Shown here in pieces: positions 14,788 through 24,577 of a DNA stretch of 64,000 bases; the first letter of the stretch is position 1, and each line of letters opens with the position of its first letter. The stretch covers positions 124,001-188,000 of the forward strand of contig NZ_CADEAG010000003.1 in assembly GCF_902825155.1 (NCBI RefSeq), in the 5' to 3' direction. A model generated the notes under the pieces. The model saw nothing but the letters and a program-made list of their open reading frames with translations, did not search any database and was not told where the DNA came from. This stretch comes from Bartonella taylorii 8TBB. Lineage in GTDB: Bacteria > Pseudomonadota > Alphaproteobacteria > Rhizobiales > Rhizobiaceae. The position numbers and the translations under genes were made by a program.

Positions 14788-14818
14788 CCATAAACAGGTA
14801 ATTTAAGCCTGTTTATGG
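14788..14818. repeat. Perfect 11-bp inverted repeat after pepN
   Basis: CCATAAACAGG and CCTGTTTATGG pair perfectly around a 9-base loop. It lies 79 bases after the pepN stop and 179 bases before the next gene. No T-run follows on the plus strand within a few bases, so it is not a classical intrinsic terminator; it may be an RNA processing or stabilising hairpin or a protein-binding site. Confidence 0.6.
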
Positions 14819-14996
14819 ATAATGTTAGCTTTTCTTTTAGTTTCCATACTCCCTGCTTATAAGAAGTAAAATTACTTTTTCTAAAAAAAAGACTGGACAG
14901 AAGACTCCTGTTTTGATTCATTGCAGCCATGGAGTTTGATTATGGATACCGAAGCAGTTTTTCAGTCATATTATTCCATAATTAGAGGAACTTAAA

Positions 14997-17318
14997 ATGG
15001 CTAAATTGGACGCATATAATGCGCCATCAGAAATGCACGCCGCTGCAAAACCGAGCGCACAAAATCACAAGGTGCGAACGGTGTATATCAATCTGTTTTC
15101 TAGTTCAACCTATCAAAAACTTCTCTTTATTGAGCCTTGGCTGCGGCGTTCACTTCCATTTATTATTAGTATATTTCTCGTGGTGCTCGCAGCAATTCGC
15201 TTCACATCAATCTATGATTGGCGCCATACGATTGATAAAAGTACACGTTCTACCATCACTCTCTTAGCTTCTCATGTTAGTAATATCATTGACCGTGACT
15301 TACTTGCCGCCACTCAGCAAAAAAAAGCTTCTGTTCTTTCTCATCATCATTTGCAAAATATCCTTACCAATTTTCGCAATCAAGGTCTTATCAATACTAA
15401 CACTGTTATCGCCATAGTAGATCAAAAAGGCAATATCTTAGCTTCATCAAGTTCAGAGATTATTTTAGGAAAACCCTTACAAGATTTGACCCCTGAGAGC
15501 ATTGCTTTACAGTCTCTTGGACAACACGCCGGTACAATGCAAATCACAATAGGGAGAGATGAACCAGCTCTCGCTTCATTTCACCAAACAGCAAATGGAC
15601 AATATGGTGTCTTCATAAGCGAAAAAATACAAAATACCTACATGGAATGGCGCAAATTTTTCTCGTTAAATATAGTCCTTTTTATAGGAACTACCAGCGT
15701 TATTTTAACTCTCCTCTATGCTTATTACAATCAAATTTTACGAGCACGCAATACGGATTTGATTTCAGAAAAAATTCAAAACCGTATTGATATGGCAATG
15801 ATGCGTGGACGCTGTGGACTGTGGGATTGGAATATGGCAAGCGGACGTGTTTACTGGTCACAAGCAATGTACGAAATGCTTGGCTATGTCCCTCAAGACG
15901 CACTGCTCTCAATTTCTCAAATTACCGCTATTATTAACCCAAACGATGCTAATTTTTTTGATCTTGCTCAGGAGTTAATGAGTGGTAAAAAAAAGCATAT
16001 CGATATTAATGTCCCCATGCGTCATGCCGATGGTCATTATGTATGGATGCGCATTCGTGCTGAAGTTACAGATGAAGAAGAACCCCATTTGGTTGGTATT
16101 GCCTTCGATATTAGTGAACAGCGTCAACTCGCAGAAGAAACAGCGCAAGCGGACCTTCGTATCCGTGATGCGATTGAAAATATTTCAGAATCTTTTGTTT
16201 TATGGGATTCAGAAGGGCGTTTAGTTATGTCAAACAGCAAGTTTTGCGAATATGCAGCTATTCCTAAACAGGTTCTACAATCAGGAATCCAGCGTGCAAC
16301 CGTTGAAGCAATATCCCGCCCTGCAATCAGTGAATATCCCCTCAAAGATGATGGTTCTGGTAACTTAACCAGTATTCGCCAAACTGCAGATGGATGTTGG
16401 CTCAAAATTAATGAACGACGTACCCAAGATGGAGGACTTGTTTGCATTGGTACAGATATTTCTGAACTTAAACAACAACAAGAAAAATTTGAAGACAGTG
16501 AAAGACGTCTCTTTTCTTTCATTCAAGAACTCAAACGTGCTCGAGGAAATGCTCAACAACGTGCCACAGAAGTTGAAAAACTTAATAAAAGTCTCAAAGC
16601 AGAAAAGGAGCGCGCGGAAAGTGCTAACAAAGCTAAATCAGAATTTTTAGCCAATATGTCCCATGAATTGCGCACCCCACTTAATGCCATTCTCGGCTTT
16701 TCAGATATCATGTTGCAATCGACCTTTGGTCCTCTTGGTTCGCAACGCTACAAAGAATATATGCATGATATTTACAATTCAGGAGCCCATCTTCTAACGC
16801 TTATCAATGATATCCTTGATATGTCCAAAATCGAAGCTGGAAAATTTACCCTTGATTGTAAAAATACCGATCTTGAACCCATTATCAGTGAAGCAGCGCG
16901 CACACTTACACCACAGGCTCAAGAAAAAAATATTTCTGTTACAACAAATATTGCTCCAGAACTCCATGCAGAAGTTGATATCCGTGCCATGAAGCAGATT
17001 TTCCTTAATCTCATCTCTAATGCTGTTAAATTTACACCTTCTGGTGGTAGTATTAATGTTTGCGCTTTCAAGAAAAAAAATAACCTTGTTTGTAAAATTA
17101 AAGATACAGGAGTTGGCATTCCTCAAGCAGCCATCAAAAAACTCGGACAACCTTTTGAACAAGTTGAAAATCAACTCACTAAAACCCATGCTGGCTCAGG
17201 TCTTGGGTTAGCCATTTCACGCTCCTTGCTAGAACTACACAAAGGAAAACTTGAAATTATCTCTAAAGAAATGAAAGGTACAACTGTAACCATTACAATG
17301 CCTATCAAACAGAGTTAA
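14997..17318 (+). CDS. PAS-domain sensor histidine kinase, PleC/DivJ type
   Basis: This 773-residue membrane kinase has a first transmembrane helix near residues 50-68, an extracytoplasmic region up to about 225, a second helix near 226-245, two PAS segments (about 265-380 and 390-500), then a coiled linker, the phosphoacceptor motif SHELRTPLNAILGFSDIM (about 555-572) and a full ATPase domain with NLISNAVKFTP, DTGVGIP and GSGLGLAIS. The acceptor region with FGPLGSQRYKEYMHDIYNSG is characteristic of the PleC/DivJ/PdhS cell-cycle kinases of Alphaproteobacteria, which control phosphorylation of DivK. Of these, PleC fits best by architecture. No response regulator is adjacent. The last 14 bases overlap the convergent ogt gene. 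Confidence 0.85.
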   Translation: MAKLDAYNAPSEMHAAAKPSAQNHKVRTVYINLFSSSTYQKLLFIEPWLRRSLPFIISIFLVVLAAIRFTSIYDWRHTIDKSTRSTITLLASHVSNIIDRDLLAATQQKKASVLSHHHLQNILTNFRNQGLINTNTVIAIVDQKGNILASSSSEIILGKPLQDLTPESIALQSLGQHAGTMQITIGRDEPALASFHQTANGQYGVFISEKIQNTYMEWRKFFSLNIVLFIGTTSVILTLLYAYYNQILRARNTDLISEKIQNRIDMAMMRGRCGLWDWNMASGRVYWSQAMYEMLGYVPQDALLSISQITAIINPNDANFFDLAQELMSGKKKHIDINVPMRHADGHYVWMRIRAEVTDEEEPHLVGIAFDISEQRQLAEETAQADLRIRDAIENISESFVLWDSEGRLVMSNSKFCEYAAIPKQVLQSGIQRATVEAISRPAISEYPLKDDGSGNLTSIRQTADGCWLKINERRTQDGGLVCIGTDISELKQQQEKFEDSERRLFSFIQELKRARGNAQQRATEVEKLNKSLKAEKERAESANKAKSEFLANMSHELRTPLNAILGFSDIMLQSTFGPLGSQRYKEYMHDIYNSGAHLLTLINDILDMSKIEAGKFTLDCKNTDLEPIISEAARTLTPQAQEKNISVTTNIAPELHAEVDIRAMKQIFLNLISNAVKFTPSGGSINVCAFKKKNNLVCKIKDTGVGIPQAAIKKLGQPFEQVENQLTKTHAGSGLGLAISRSLLELHKGKLEIISKEMKGTTVTITMPIKQS

Positions 17319-17850
17319 ATTCGTTTTTAATTTCTCTCCCTTGTTCCCGTTGTAGCAAAACCTGTTTCCACCTAAAACCCCAACGATATCCAGAGATAAA
17401 ACCATTCTTGCGTACCACACGATGGCAAGGAATGATTAATGCCAATTTATTACGTGCACATGCATTAGCAACCGCACGAAAAGCATTTGGCATACTAATA
17501 CGTTTCGCTAACGCCTCATATGAAATTGTTTCACCACATGGCACTTCACATAATGCTGCCCATACTTTCTGCTGAAAGATCGTGCCTTTTATATCTAAGG
17601 GAAAGTCATGTCGTTTTACCAACTCAGGATTTTCTATCATTGTGACAATATGTGCAACTTCTTTCTTAAATATGTTGTCATCATCCACTTGTTGTGCATC
17701 ATCAAAGCATACCGTGAATTCTTGTAATAATTGTTCTGTAGTATCTCCCAACATTATATCACAAATCCCTTTATGAGATTTGGCCACCAAAAGCCCTCCT
17801 ATTGAAACGTTTTGCAGAAAAAATATTTTCTTTTGGGGAATGTTCAGCAT
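17305..17850 (-). CDS. ogt: Methylated-DNA--protein-cysteine methyltransferase
   Basis: Ogt accepts alkyl groups from O6-alkylguanine in DNA onto its own cysteine, a suicidal repair reaction. The 181-residue protein carries the active-site motif IPCHRVV (cysteine near residue 140) and, ahead of it, FQQKVWAALCEVPCGETISYEALAKRI and the DNA-binding helix with ANACARNKLALI. The N-terminal domain is short and poorly conserved, as usual. The start ATG at 17850 gives a typical length. It converges with the histidine kinase gene, overlapping it by 14 bases. Confidence 0.93.
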   Translation of the reverse strand: MLNIPQKKIFFLQNVSIGGLLVAKSHKGICDIMLGDTTEQLLQEFTVCFDDAQQVDDDNIFKKEVAHIVTMIENPELVKRHDFPLDIKGTIFQQKVWAALCEVPCGETISYEALAKRISMPNAFRAVANACARNKLALIIPCHRVVRKNGFISGYRWGFRWKQVLLQREQGREIKNEFNSV

Positions 17851-18342
17851 TTTGACTTTGTTATATTTTTAACAGATTTGAACATCATGAATGAACTCAA
17901 AAAAATCTCATCATACTCTTTACAAGGTAAGATAAAATCATTCTGAAATTTATCTTCTTAGTCATCGACTTAAAATCACGCTGTAACCATTTTATAGAAT
18001 AGCATAATGAATAAAACAATAAGAAGCTGGACCATCCTTTATACCTAAATCCTAATGACTATAAGAAATAAAATGTTGATCATCTTAAAGTATATTAATC
18101 TAGCATACTAAAACAAATCCAGTAGATATTTTTACCTAAAGCTCAAAAATTTTTTGTTTTTTAGTAGGAAAATAACAGCTTACACACTCTACGAGAGGGC
18201 ATTAAAAAATAGAAAGAACCACCCCTAGAGGTACTTCAAATAAGATGATATCACTCTTTTAAAGATCCTTTCCAGTACATATCTGAAAAATAAAAGCCCC
18301 ATTCCAAAATGGGACTCTTTAATAGTTTATCTTGCAAACAAA
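17851..18342. other. Gap between ogt and the porin gene
   Basis: This 492-base AT-rich region holds the upstream region of ogt and, at its right end, the terminator of the porin gene. I see no reading frame or RNA gene that I can support. Confidence 0.5.
18286..18316 (-). terminator. Intrinsic terminator of the hemin-binding-type porin gene
   Basis: On the minus strand AGTCCCATT and AATGGGGCT pair with one mismatch around a 4-base loop, followed by TTTTATTTTT. It begins 27 bases after the porin stop codon, the expected position. Confidence 0.8.
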
Positions 18343-19173
18343 TTAGAATTTGTACGCTACACCAACGCGAAAATCATTCGTCTTGTAACCCATTTCAATT
18401 TTTTCATGTGCAAATTTCTTTTTACCAAAATCTGAATAACGATATTCTGCACGTACAATGACATTATCAGCCATTGCAAAATCAACGCCACCTCCAAAGG
18501 TATAGCCAACCATTGTCTTTTTTTCATCATGCAAAAAATCAGAAAAATCAATTGCTCTACCTGCTGTATCAGCTACCTTTAGCTTAAAAGTATTTTGAAG
18601 CTGCGTATAAGCAATCCCTCCAGAAATATAAGGCATCACACGATCAATCGCAAAACCAACTCGCACCCGCGTAGCACCAGACCATTTTTGCTTTAAAGTA
18701 TGTTGCACACTTTCCGTAACTACTACCGCTGGATCCTCTTGAGAGATTGACCTACTCGTCGTCTCCTCTGAATCTTCTGATGTTACTCTGCTTTTCTTTT
18801 CGTTCGGTGGTTCGATATCTTTCGTATCCTTTTTATCAGACCAAATCATATCCGTATCAACACCTATAATAAAACCATTATCGATATCAATATTGGAACC
18901 AGCATAAATACCACCTATGAAACCGGAAAGTTTAGGCAAAAGCCCCTTGTCAACTGGAGTCCATTTCCCTATATCTTTATCTTTTAAATAACTTAAAGCA
19001 GTTTTACCGGAAAAACTACCAATTTGGCCTCCCAAATAAAATCCTGTCCAAGAAAAAGCAGGAGATGCAACAACAGGCACCGGCTGTTCTGGTATAGTAA
19101 CATCCGCCGCTTGTACTGCAGAAACTAAAGTTAAAGAAAAAAGAGATGTTGTGATTAAATATTTTGTAGCCAT
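18343..19173 (-). CDS. Outer membrane beta-barrel protein, hemin-binding (Hbp/Pap31) type
   Basis: This 276-residue protein belongs to the Omp25/31 family of small porins; in Bartonella the members Pap31/HbpA-E bind hemin at the cell surface. It has a signal peptide (about residues 1-22, ending SAVQAADV), the family start FSWTGFYLGGQIG, alternating beta strands, and a C-terminal strand ending in phenylalanine (FRVGVAYKF), the usual barrel-assembly signal. A low-complexity Ser/Glu/Thr-rich loop at about 125-155 would be surface exposed and is probably variable. An AGGGGAG ribosome site precedes the start. Upstream are an inverted repeat and a heptanucleotide tract. Which of the paralogues this is cannot be told. 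Confidence 0.83.
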   Translation of the reverse strand: MATKYLITTSLFSLTLVSAVQAADVTIPEQPVPVVASPAFSWTGFYLGGQIGSFSGKTALSYLKDKDIGKWTPVDKGLLPKLSGFIGGIYAGSNIDIDNGFIIGVDTDMIWSDKKDTKDIEPPNEKKSRVTSEDSEETTSRSISQEDPAVVVTESVQHTLKQKWSGATRVRVGFAIDRVMPYISGGIAYTQLQNTFKLKVADTAGRAIDFSDFLHDEKKTMVGYTFGGGVDFAMADNVIVRAEYRYSDFGKKKFAHEKIEMGYKTNDFRVGVAYKF

Positions 19174-19213
19174 AATTGCTCCCCTAAAAGCTAATGTGAC
19201 ACATAACAGTTAA

Positions 19214-19301
19214 ATATTTTCATATTTTTTTAAAAAAATCTGTAGCAGGAATGATACAGTTACATAAAAAATAAAATTCCTATTCAAAAATATGAAAATA
19301 T
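19214..19301. repeat. Perfect 16-bp inverted repeat around the porin promoter region
   Basis: ATATTTTCATATTTTT at 19214-19229 is the exact reverse complement of AAAAATATGAAAATAT at 19286-19301. The arms are 56 bases apart, and the porin start codon is 41 bases beyond the first arm. The spacer is where the porin promoter should lie. The second arm abuts the heptamer tract. It could be a paired operator or a small invertible element. Confidence 0.7.
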
Positions 19302-19350
19302 GTGATTAGTGATTAGTGATTAGTGATTAGTGATTAGTGATTAGTGATTA
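19302..19350. repeat. Tandem heptanucleotide repeat, seven copies of GTGATTA
   Basis: Seven exact, head-to-tail copies of GTGATTA fill 49 bases, then the sequence changes to GC. The tract lies between the glnE stop and the porin gene, about 129-177 bases upstream of the porin start. Such tracts change copy number by slipped-strand mispairing. Confidence 0.97.
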
Positions 19351-19411
19351 GCATTTTTTATATTTAATAAAATATACCACAGGTTTATTCTATAACCTAT
19401 TGAAAATAAAT

Positions 19412-22336
19412 TTAATATTTCATTATATGTGTAAAAACTGAGCATACCGATTGTCCAGTTTCCTCAATTAACTTTTCAACACGAAGTAAATCAGGTTCTC
19501 CAACACTATTTAACAAAAGGTCGCTTAATCCGAGTGGCATATCATTGGGATCGAGAGAAGCATTCAAGCAAAGTCGCATAATTTGGCTTAAATTCGTATA
19601 GAGACCATAGGCATAACGCAAATCAGAAATAAACGAATTATTAAGAAAACTGTTTGGTAACAGAGACAAAGTATCTGCTGTGGTCGCTCCAATTTGAAAT
19701 GCAATCACATGCGTAATAAGGGCAAATTGGGCAATAAACTCCAGATCCATGATACCACCAGGCATTGTTTTCAAATCCCATCGATTCTCTGGCGGTTTTT
19801 CTTTTTCAATCAAAGTACGCATTTCACATACTGCCTTTGCTACATCTTTCTTATTACGAGAAAAAGAAATAATTTCACAAACTTCATTTTCTAACTTTTG
19901 TAAAAAATCATGATCCCCCGCAATACCTCGTGCCCGAGTCAAAGCAAGATGTTCCCATATCCATGCTTCCCTGCGATAATATTTCTTAAAAAATTGAAAA
20001 GAAACAGCAACAGGCCCCTTATTGCCTAACGGACGCAATCTTAAATCAACAGCATAAAGAACTCCTTGGCTTGTGAGAGTAGATAAAGCTGCGACCAAGC
20101 GCTGTGTCAAACGGGTATAATATTGAGGGATATAGAGAGGCTTTTCTCCATCAGATATTTCCGCATCCTCATCATGTTCATAAAGTAAAATAAGGTCCAC
20201 ATCTGAACCAGCAGTTAATTCACAACTTCCAAGCTTACCCATCCCCAATATGCCAACACGCCCTCCTTTAACATTACCATGAAGGCGCGAAAATTCCTTT
20301 CGAACCGCAGAAAACGTTTTTGCGATCATAAGATCAGCAAGCGCGGTAAACGCAAAACCTGCTCTCTCTCCTGTAATGGCACCATTTAAAATTCTAATAC
20401 CAATCAAAAAACGTTGTTCATCAGCAAAAATCCTTAAGTGGTCAAGAATTTCTTCATAAGAAAGAACACCTTCAAGAAAACATTCAAGCCGTTTTTCTAG
20501 ATACGTTTTTGTCGGCAATTCTGAAAAAATGGTTGGATCTAACATTCCGTCAAAAACATGTGGTTTACGTGTAATAATTTCCGCAAGACGTGGAGCAGCT
20601 CCCATGATAAGCACTAACATCTCCAAAAGAGAAGGATTCGACTGCAAAAGACTAAAAAGCTGAATTCCTGAGGGCAAACCCTGTAGAAAACTATCAAAAC
20701 ACAACATTGCTTCATCAGCCCGTTTTGTAGCACCAAAAGCTTTTAAAAGCGCTGGGGTTAATTCCGTTAATCTTTCACGCGCTTCAGCAGATTGAGTAGC
20801 TTTATAACGCCCACAATGGAGTGTACGCATAATACGACAAATATCACTCGCTCTTTCAAAACCTAGACGATTTAACGTTATTAATGTCTCCGGATCATCC
20901 TCTTCCCCCGTAAAAACTAAATTGCCAATTTCTAAACCAAGTTCTTGCTCGTTCTCAAACAACGCCGCATAATGCTTTTCAACAACCCGAAGCGTTTTTA
21001 ATAAATCACGGATAAAGCTGCTCTTCTCTTGATAGCCCATCAAATATGCAACACTTGTGAATTGAGAAACATCATTTGGGAGAAGATGCGTTTGTTCATC
21101 TGCAAGCATCTGAATACGGTGTTCTACATTTCGCAAAAAAACATAACTTTTCACAAGACTATCTCTCGTTTTATCACTAATCCAACCAAGCCTGTGAAGT
21201 TCTGTTAACATTGCAACTGTCTGACGTCCACGTAATTGAGGAAAGCGACCACCCGCGATAAGCTGTTGTGTCTGGACAAAAAACTCAATCTCACGAATAC
21301 CCCCACGCCCCAATTTTACATTATGGCCATAAGCAGCAATTTGACCATAATTTTTATACGCATGGATTTGACGCTTGATCGAATGGATATCAGCAATAGC
21401 AGCATAATCTAAATATTTCCGCCACACATAAGGAAAAAGCTCTTTGAGAAAGTTAAATCCTGCCCTTTTATCGCCAGCGACTGGACGTGCTTTAATCATA
21501 GCAGCCCGCTCCCAATTTTGTCCTCGCCCCTCGTAATAACGCAACGCAGTTCTTACTGGTAAAGCCAAAGGGGTTGAACTTGGATCTGGTCGAAGCCGAA
21601 AATCGAGACGAAAAACATATCCTTCCGCAGTACGTTCTTGAATGATACGGATCAATCGGCGTACCATTTTGGAGAATACATCTATACTCTCAGAGAGTTT
21701 ACCAATATGAGGTGACATTTCATCAATGAAAACAATAAGATCAATATCAGAAGAATAATTAAGTTCTCCTGCCCCCAATTTTCCCATCCCTAAAATGATT
21801 AAACCACAATCTTTTTCTGGATCATCACGGTTCGACAAATTTATCTTACCATGATCGTGCGCCTCTCTTAAAAGAAAACGTAGAGCAACACCTAATGCAG
21901 CTTCTCCCAAACGTGTCATCCAAGCGCATGAAATTTCATAAGTAAAAACACCACTTAAATCAGCTAAAGCAATGAGAACATGTGCTTCGCGTTTTTTTTT
22001 CCTTAAAGCAACCATCAATGAAGTTTCATGTATAGATTCATTTTTATCAATCGCTGCAATATCAGTTATAATTTCGCTCAACCTTGTTTCTATATCAACA
22101 TTCAATAAGGGGGTAAGATATGATGGATTGGCGATCAAAACCTCACGCAAAAAAGGAGATAAGGTCATAACCGCGCTTATAAATTCAATCTGCTTTCCCC
22201 TGTCGAAAATAAAGGAAACAAGCGATTCTAAATTTTCTTTTCTCGCTTGTTCTGCAAGGTCTTTCAGCCATTGAAAACCACTCTCATCAAGCGAACATAA
22301 AGAAAGAAGTTGTGTTTTTAAAAAAGCATTTTTCAT
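19412..22336 (-). CDS. glnE: Bifunctional glutamine-synthetase adenylyltransferase/deadenylase
   Basis: GlnE attaches AMP to glutamine synthetase and removes it, tuning nitrogen assimilation in response to PII protein. The 974 residues contain two nucleotidyltransferase domains, each with the motif pattern GxGKxGxxELxxxSDxDL: GMGKLGAGELNYSSDIDLIV near residue 175 (deadenylase half) and GMGKLGSCELTAGSDVDLIL near residue 700 (adenylylase half). Full length for the family. It lies downstream of a two-component pair on the same strand, an arrangement also found in rhizobia (degP, regulator, kinase, glnE). Confidence 0.96.
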   Translation of the reverse strand: MKNAFLKTQLLSLCSLDESGFQWLKDLAEQARKENLESLVSFIFDRGKQIEFISAVMTLSPFLREVLIANPSYLTPLLNVDIETRLSEIITDIAAIDKNESIHETSLMVALRKKKREAHVLIALADLSGVFTYEISCAWMTRLGEAALGVALRFLLREAHDHGKINLSNRDDPEKDCGLIILGMGKLGAGELNYSSDIDLIVFIDEMSPHIGKLSESIDVFSKMVRRLIRIIQERTAEGYVFRLDFRLRPDPSSTPLALPVRTALRYYEGRGQNWERAAMIKARPVAGDKRAGFNFLKELFPYVWRKYLDYAAIADIHSIKRQIHAYKNYGQIAAYGHNVKLGRGGIREIEFFVQTQQLIAGGRFPQLRGRQTVAMLTELHRLGWISDKTRDSLVKSYVFLRNVEHRIQMLADEQTHLLPNDVSQFTSVAYLMGYQEKSSFIRDLLKTLRVVEKHYAALFENEQELGLEIGNLVFTGEEDDPETLITLNRLGFERASDICRIMRTLHCGRYKATQSAEARERLTELTPALLKAFGATKRADEAMLCFDSFLQGLPSGIQLFSLLQSNPSLLEMLVLIMGAAPRLAEIITRKPHVFDGMLDPTIFSELPTKTYLEKRLECFLEGVLSYEEILDHLRIFADEQRFLIGIRILNGAITGERAGFAFTALADLMIAKTFSAVRKEFSRLHGNVKGGRVGILGMGKLGSCELTAGSDVDLILLYEHDEDAEISDGEKPLYIPQYYTRLTQRLVAALSTLTSQGVLYAVDLRLRPLGNKGPVAVSFQFFKKYYRREAWIWEHLALTRARGIAGDHDFLQKLENEVCEIISFSRNKKDVAKAVCEMRTLIEKEKPPENRWDLKTMPGGIMDLEFIAQFALITHVIAFQIGATTADTLSLLPNSFLNNSFISDLRYAYGLYTNLSQIMRLCLNASLDPNDMPLGLSDLLLNSVGEPDLLRVEKLIEETGQSVCSVFTHIMKY

Positions 22337-22433
22337 CTATACTCTCTAGAAAAATATTTCATCTTTTTTCTATTGCATTACAATTTAAGGAAAAATAGTC
22401 ACAGGTATTCAAACAATGAAACAAAAACATTTT

Positions 22434-23816
22434 TTAAGGAAATAATAAAACAGCCCTAAGCCCTGGATTTGCGTCTTCGAGTAACAACTCACCTCCATGA
22501 AGTTTCATAACAGCTTTTGCTATACTTAAACCAATACCAAAACCCGGCTGTGTACGACTTTCTTCAAGGCGAATAAAGCGTTCTGTTACTTTTTCACGTT
22601 TATCCGCTGCAATTCCTGGACCGTTATCACTCACAACAACCAACACATGTTCAGCACGATATTCCATCGATAAGCAAACCCTCGCCTTTCTTCCATCCTT
22701 AGAAGCATATTTAATGGCATTATCTATAAGATTAAAAATCGATTGTGCAACAAGCTCACGATTCAACTTAAGCTCTTTATCAAATGTATCCCCTAACTGA
22801 AGCAAAACACCTGACTCTTCAGCAAAAGGCTCATAAAGTTCAACAGCATCTTCAAGGATCAATTTCATATTCATAATCTCAAGATGCTCAATTGCATTGC
22901 TGGCTTCAATGCGTGAAATCATCAAAATAGCATTAAAAGTACGAATAAGTTGATCTGATTCAGCAATAACAGCATCAAGTACTTGGCGATATTCAAGCTT
23001 TGTCTTTTGCCCTGAAAGCGCTTCTTCAGCGCGATTTCTAAGACGTGTCAGCGGTGTTTTAAGATCATGAGCAATATTATCCGATACTTGACGCAAACCA
23101 ATATTTAATTCTTCAATGCGGTCTAACATAACATTAAGATTAGCAGACAATCGATCAAACTCATCACCTACCCCAGAAACAGGCAAACGGCCACTGAAAT
23201 CACCATTCATCAAGCGTTTTGATGCAGCTGTAACATGATCAATCCTTTGCAATGCTCGCCTACCAACAAAAAACCATATGAGTAAAGCACCTCCAACCAT
23301 TGCTGCAAGAGCAATCATGACTGCTTTACGAATAACCGCTGCAAAACGTTCTGGTTCATCCAAATCCCGACCTATAAGAATCTTCATAGCATTAGGCAAA
23401 TCAACAACTTTTGCCAAAGCGCGATGTTCACTTGTTTTGCCATGTTCTCCAAAACGTGAATACAAAAAAGAATTTGCAATAAATCCGCTATGATTCAAAA
23501 GACCTAACTCAATACGCGCGACATTACCTGCTAAAACGCGCCCCATAGGGTCAGTAACCAGATAAAGAAAAGCTCCCGGTTGTCGTGAACGATAATCAAT
23601 AGTACGCATTAATAAAGAAAGCCCACCATAATGATAAGCATTTTCGATATACTTTAATTCTTCATTTAAAGCCTGTTCCGTTTGCTCTGTTAACAACGAA
23701 GCAGAAAATGCCGTCATATAAATAGAGAGTCCCGTTGCAACTAACCCAAATAATAAAATATAAAGTGCTGAAAGCCTTAGCGCAGTTGTGCGCATTATAT
23801 TGATCAAACGATTCAT
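22434..23816 (-). CDS. Two-component sensor histidine kinase
   Basis: This 460-residue inner-membrane kinase has a transmembrane helix at about residues 14-36, a periplasmic sensor region of about 125 residues, a second helix near 165-187, a HAMP domain ending about 240, the phosphoacceptor motif NIAHDLKTPLTRLRN (about 248-262) and the ATPase boxes (NLIDNAIKYA, DNGPGIA, GFGIGLSI). The start overlaps the stop of the upstream response regulator gene by four bases, so they form a pair. Located beside degP, it may sense envelope state, but that is inference from position only. Confidence 0.9.
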   Translation of the reverse strand: MNRLINIMRTTALRLSALYILLFGLVATGLSIYMTAFSASLLTEQTEQALNEELKYIENAYHYGGLSLLMRTIDYRSRQPGAFLYLVTDPMGRVLAGNVARIELGLLNHSGFIANSFLYSRFGEHGKTSEHRALAKVVDLPNAMKILIGRDLDEPERFAAVIRKAVMIALAAMVGGALLIWFFVGRRALQRIDHVTAASKRLMNGDFSGRLPVSGVGDEFDRLSANLNVMLDRIEELNIGLRQVSDNIAHDLKTPLTRLRNRAEEALSGQKTKLEYRQVLDAVIAESDQLIRTFNAILMISRIEASNAIEHLEIMNMKLILEDAVELYEPFAEESGVLLQLGDTFDKELKLNRELVAQSIFNLIDNAIKYASKDGRKARVCLSMEYRAEHVLVVVSDNGPGIAADKREKVTERFIRLEESRTQPGFGIGLSIAKAVMKLHGGELLLEDANPGLRAVLLFP

Positions 23817-24499
23817 GTTTTATTATTTGACGCTTTCAACATATATCCAGCTCCACGCACTGTATGGAGTAGTGGGACATCAAAATCTTTTTCAATTTTT
23901 GCTCTCAAACGGGATATATGAACATCAATGACATTTGTTTGCGGATCAAAATGATAATCCCAAACATTTTCTAAAAGCATAGTGCGTGTCACAACCTGCC
24001 CAGCATATCGCATCAAATACTCAAGTAAACGAAACTCTCGTGGTTGCAATACGATATTTCTATCACCCCGTTTCACTGTATGTGCTAAACGATCAAGCTC
24101 AAGATTGCCCACGCAATAAACCGTTTCTACCTCTTTAGGATTTTTACGCCGCTGCAACACCTCAACACGAGCAAGAAGTTCGGAAAAAGCATAAGGCTTT
24201 GTTAAATAATCATCACCCCCTGCACGTAAACCCGTTACACGATCATTTACTTGCCCTAAAGCTGAAAGAATGAGAACTGGTGTTTCATTGCCTTTAGCAC
24301 GCAATTCAGAAATAATGGAAAGCCCATCACGATGTAAAAGCATCCGATCAACCACCATAACATCATAATTCTCTGTTTCAGCTAAAGCATATCCAGTATC
24401 CCCATCATACGCAACATCAACTGAATGCCCTGCTTCCCCAAAAGCTTTTTCGAGATAACGCCCCGTCTCACGATCATCTTCGATAACGAGTATCTTCAT
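23813..24499 (-). CDS. OmpR/PhoB-type response regulator
   Basis: The protein has a receiver domain (MKILVIEDDRETGRYL, phosphoacceptor D in VMVVDRMLL near residue 51, lysine in LTKPYAFSEL near 101) and a C-terminal winged-helix DNA-binding domain (LQPREFRLLEYLMRYAGQVV, HISRLRAKIEKDF). I use the ATG at 24499: it gives the normal start MKILVIEDD and has GGAG nine bases upstream; the open frame continues five codons further to an ATG at 24514 that has no such site. It is co-transcribed with the kinase gene that follows with a four-base overlap. Confidence 0.92.
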   Translation of the reverse strand: MKILVIEDDRETGRYLEKAFGEAGHSVDVAYDGDTGYALAETENYDVMVVDRMLLHRDGLSIISELRAKGNETPVLILSALGQVNDRVTGLRAGGDDYLTKPYAFSELLARVEVLQRRKNPKEVETVYCVGNLELDRLAHTVKRGDRNIVLQPREFRLLEYLMRYAGQVVTRTMLLENVWDYHFDPQTNVIDVHISRLRAKIEKDFDVPLLHTVRGAGYMLKASNNKT

Positions 24500-24577
24500 A
24501 AAACGCATCTCCATATTTTATCAAATTGCGTTGTAGAACAGAAATCTACGAAATTTCTGTCCTACATCAACAAAGTG

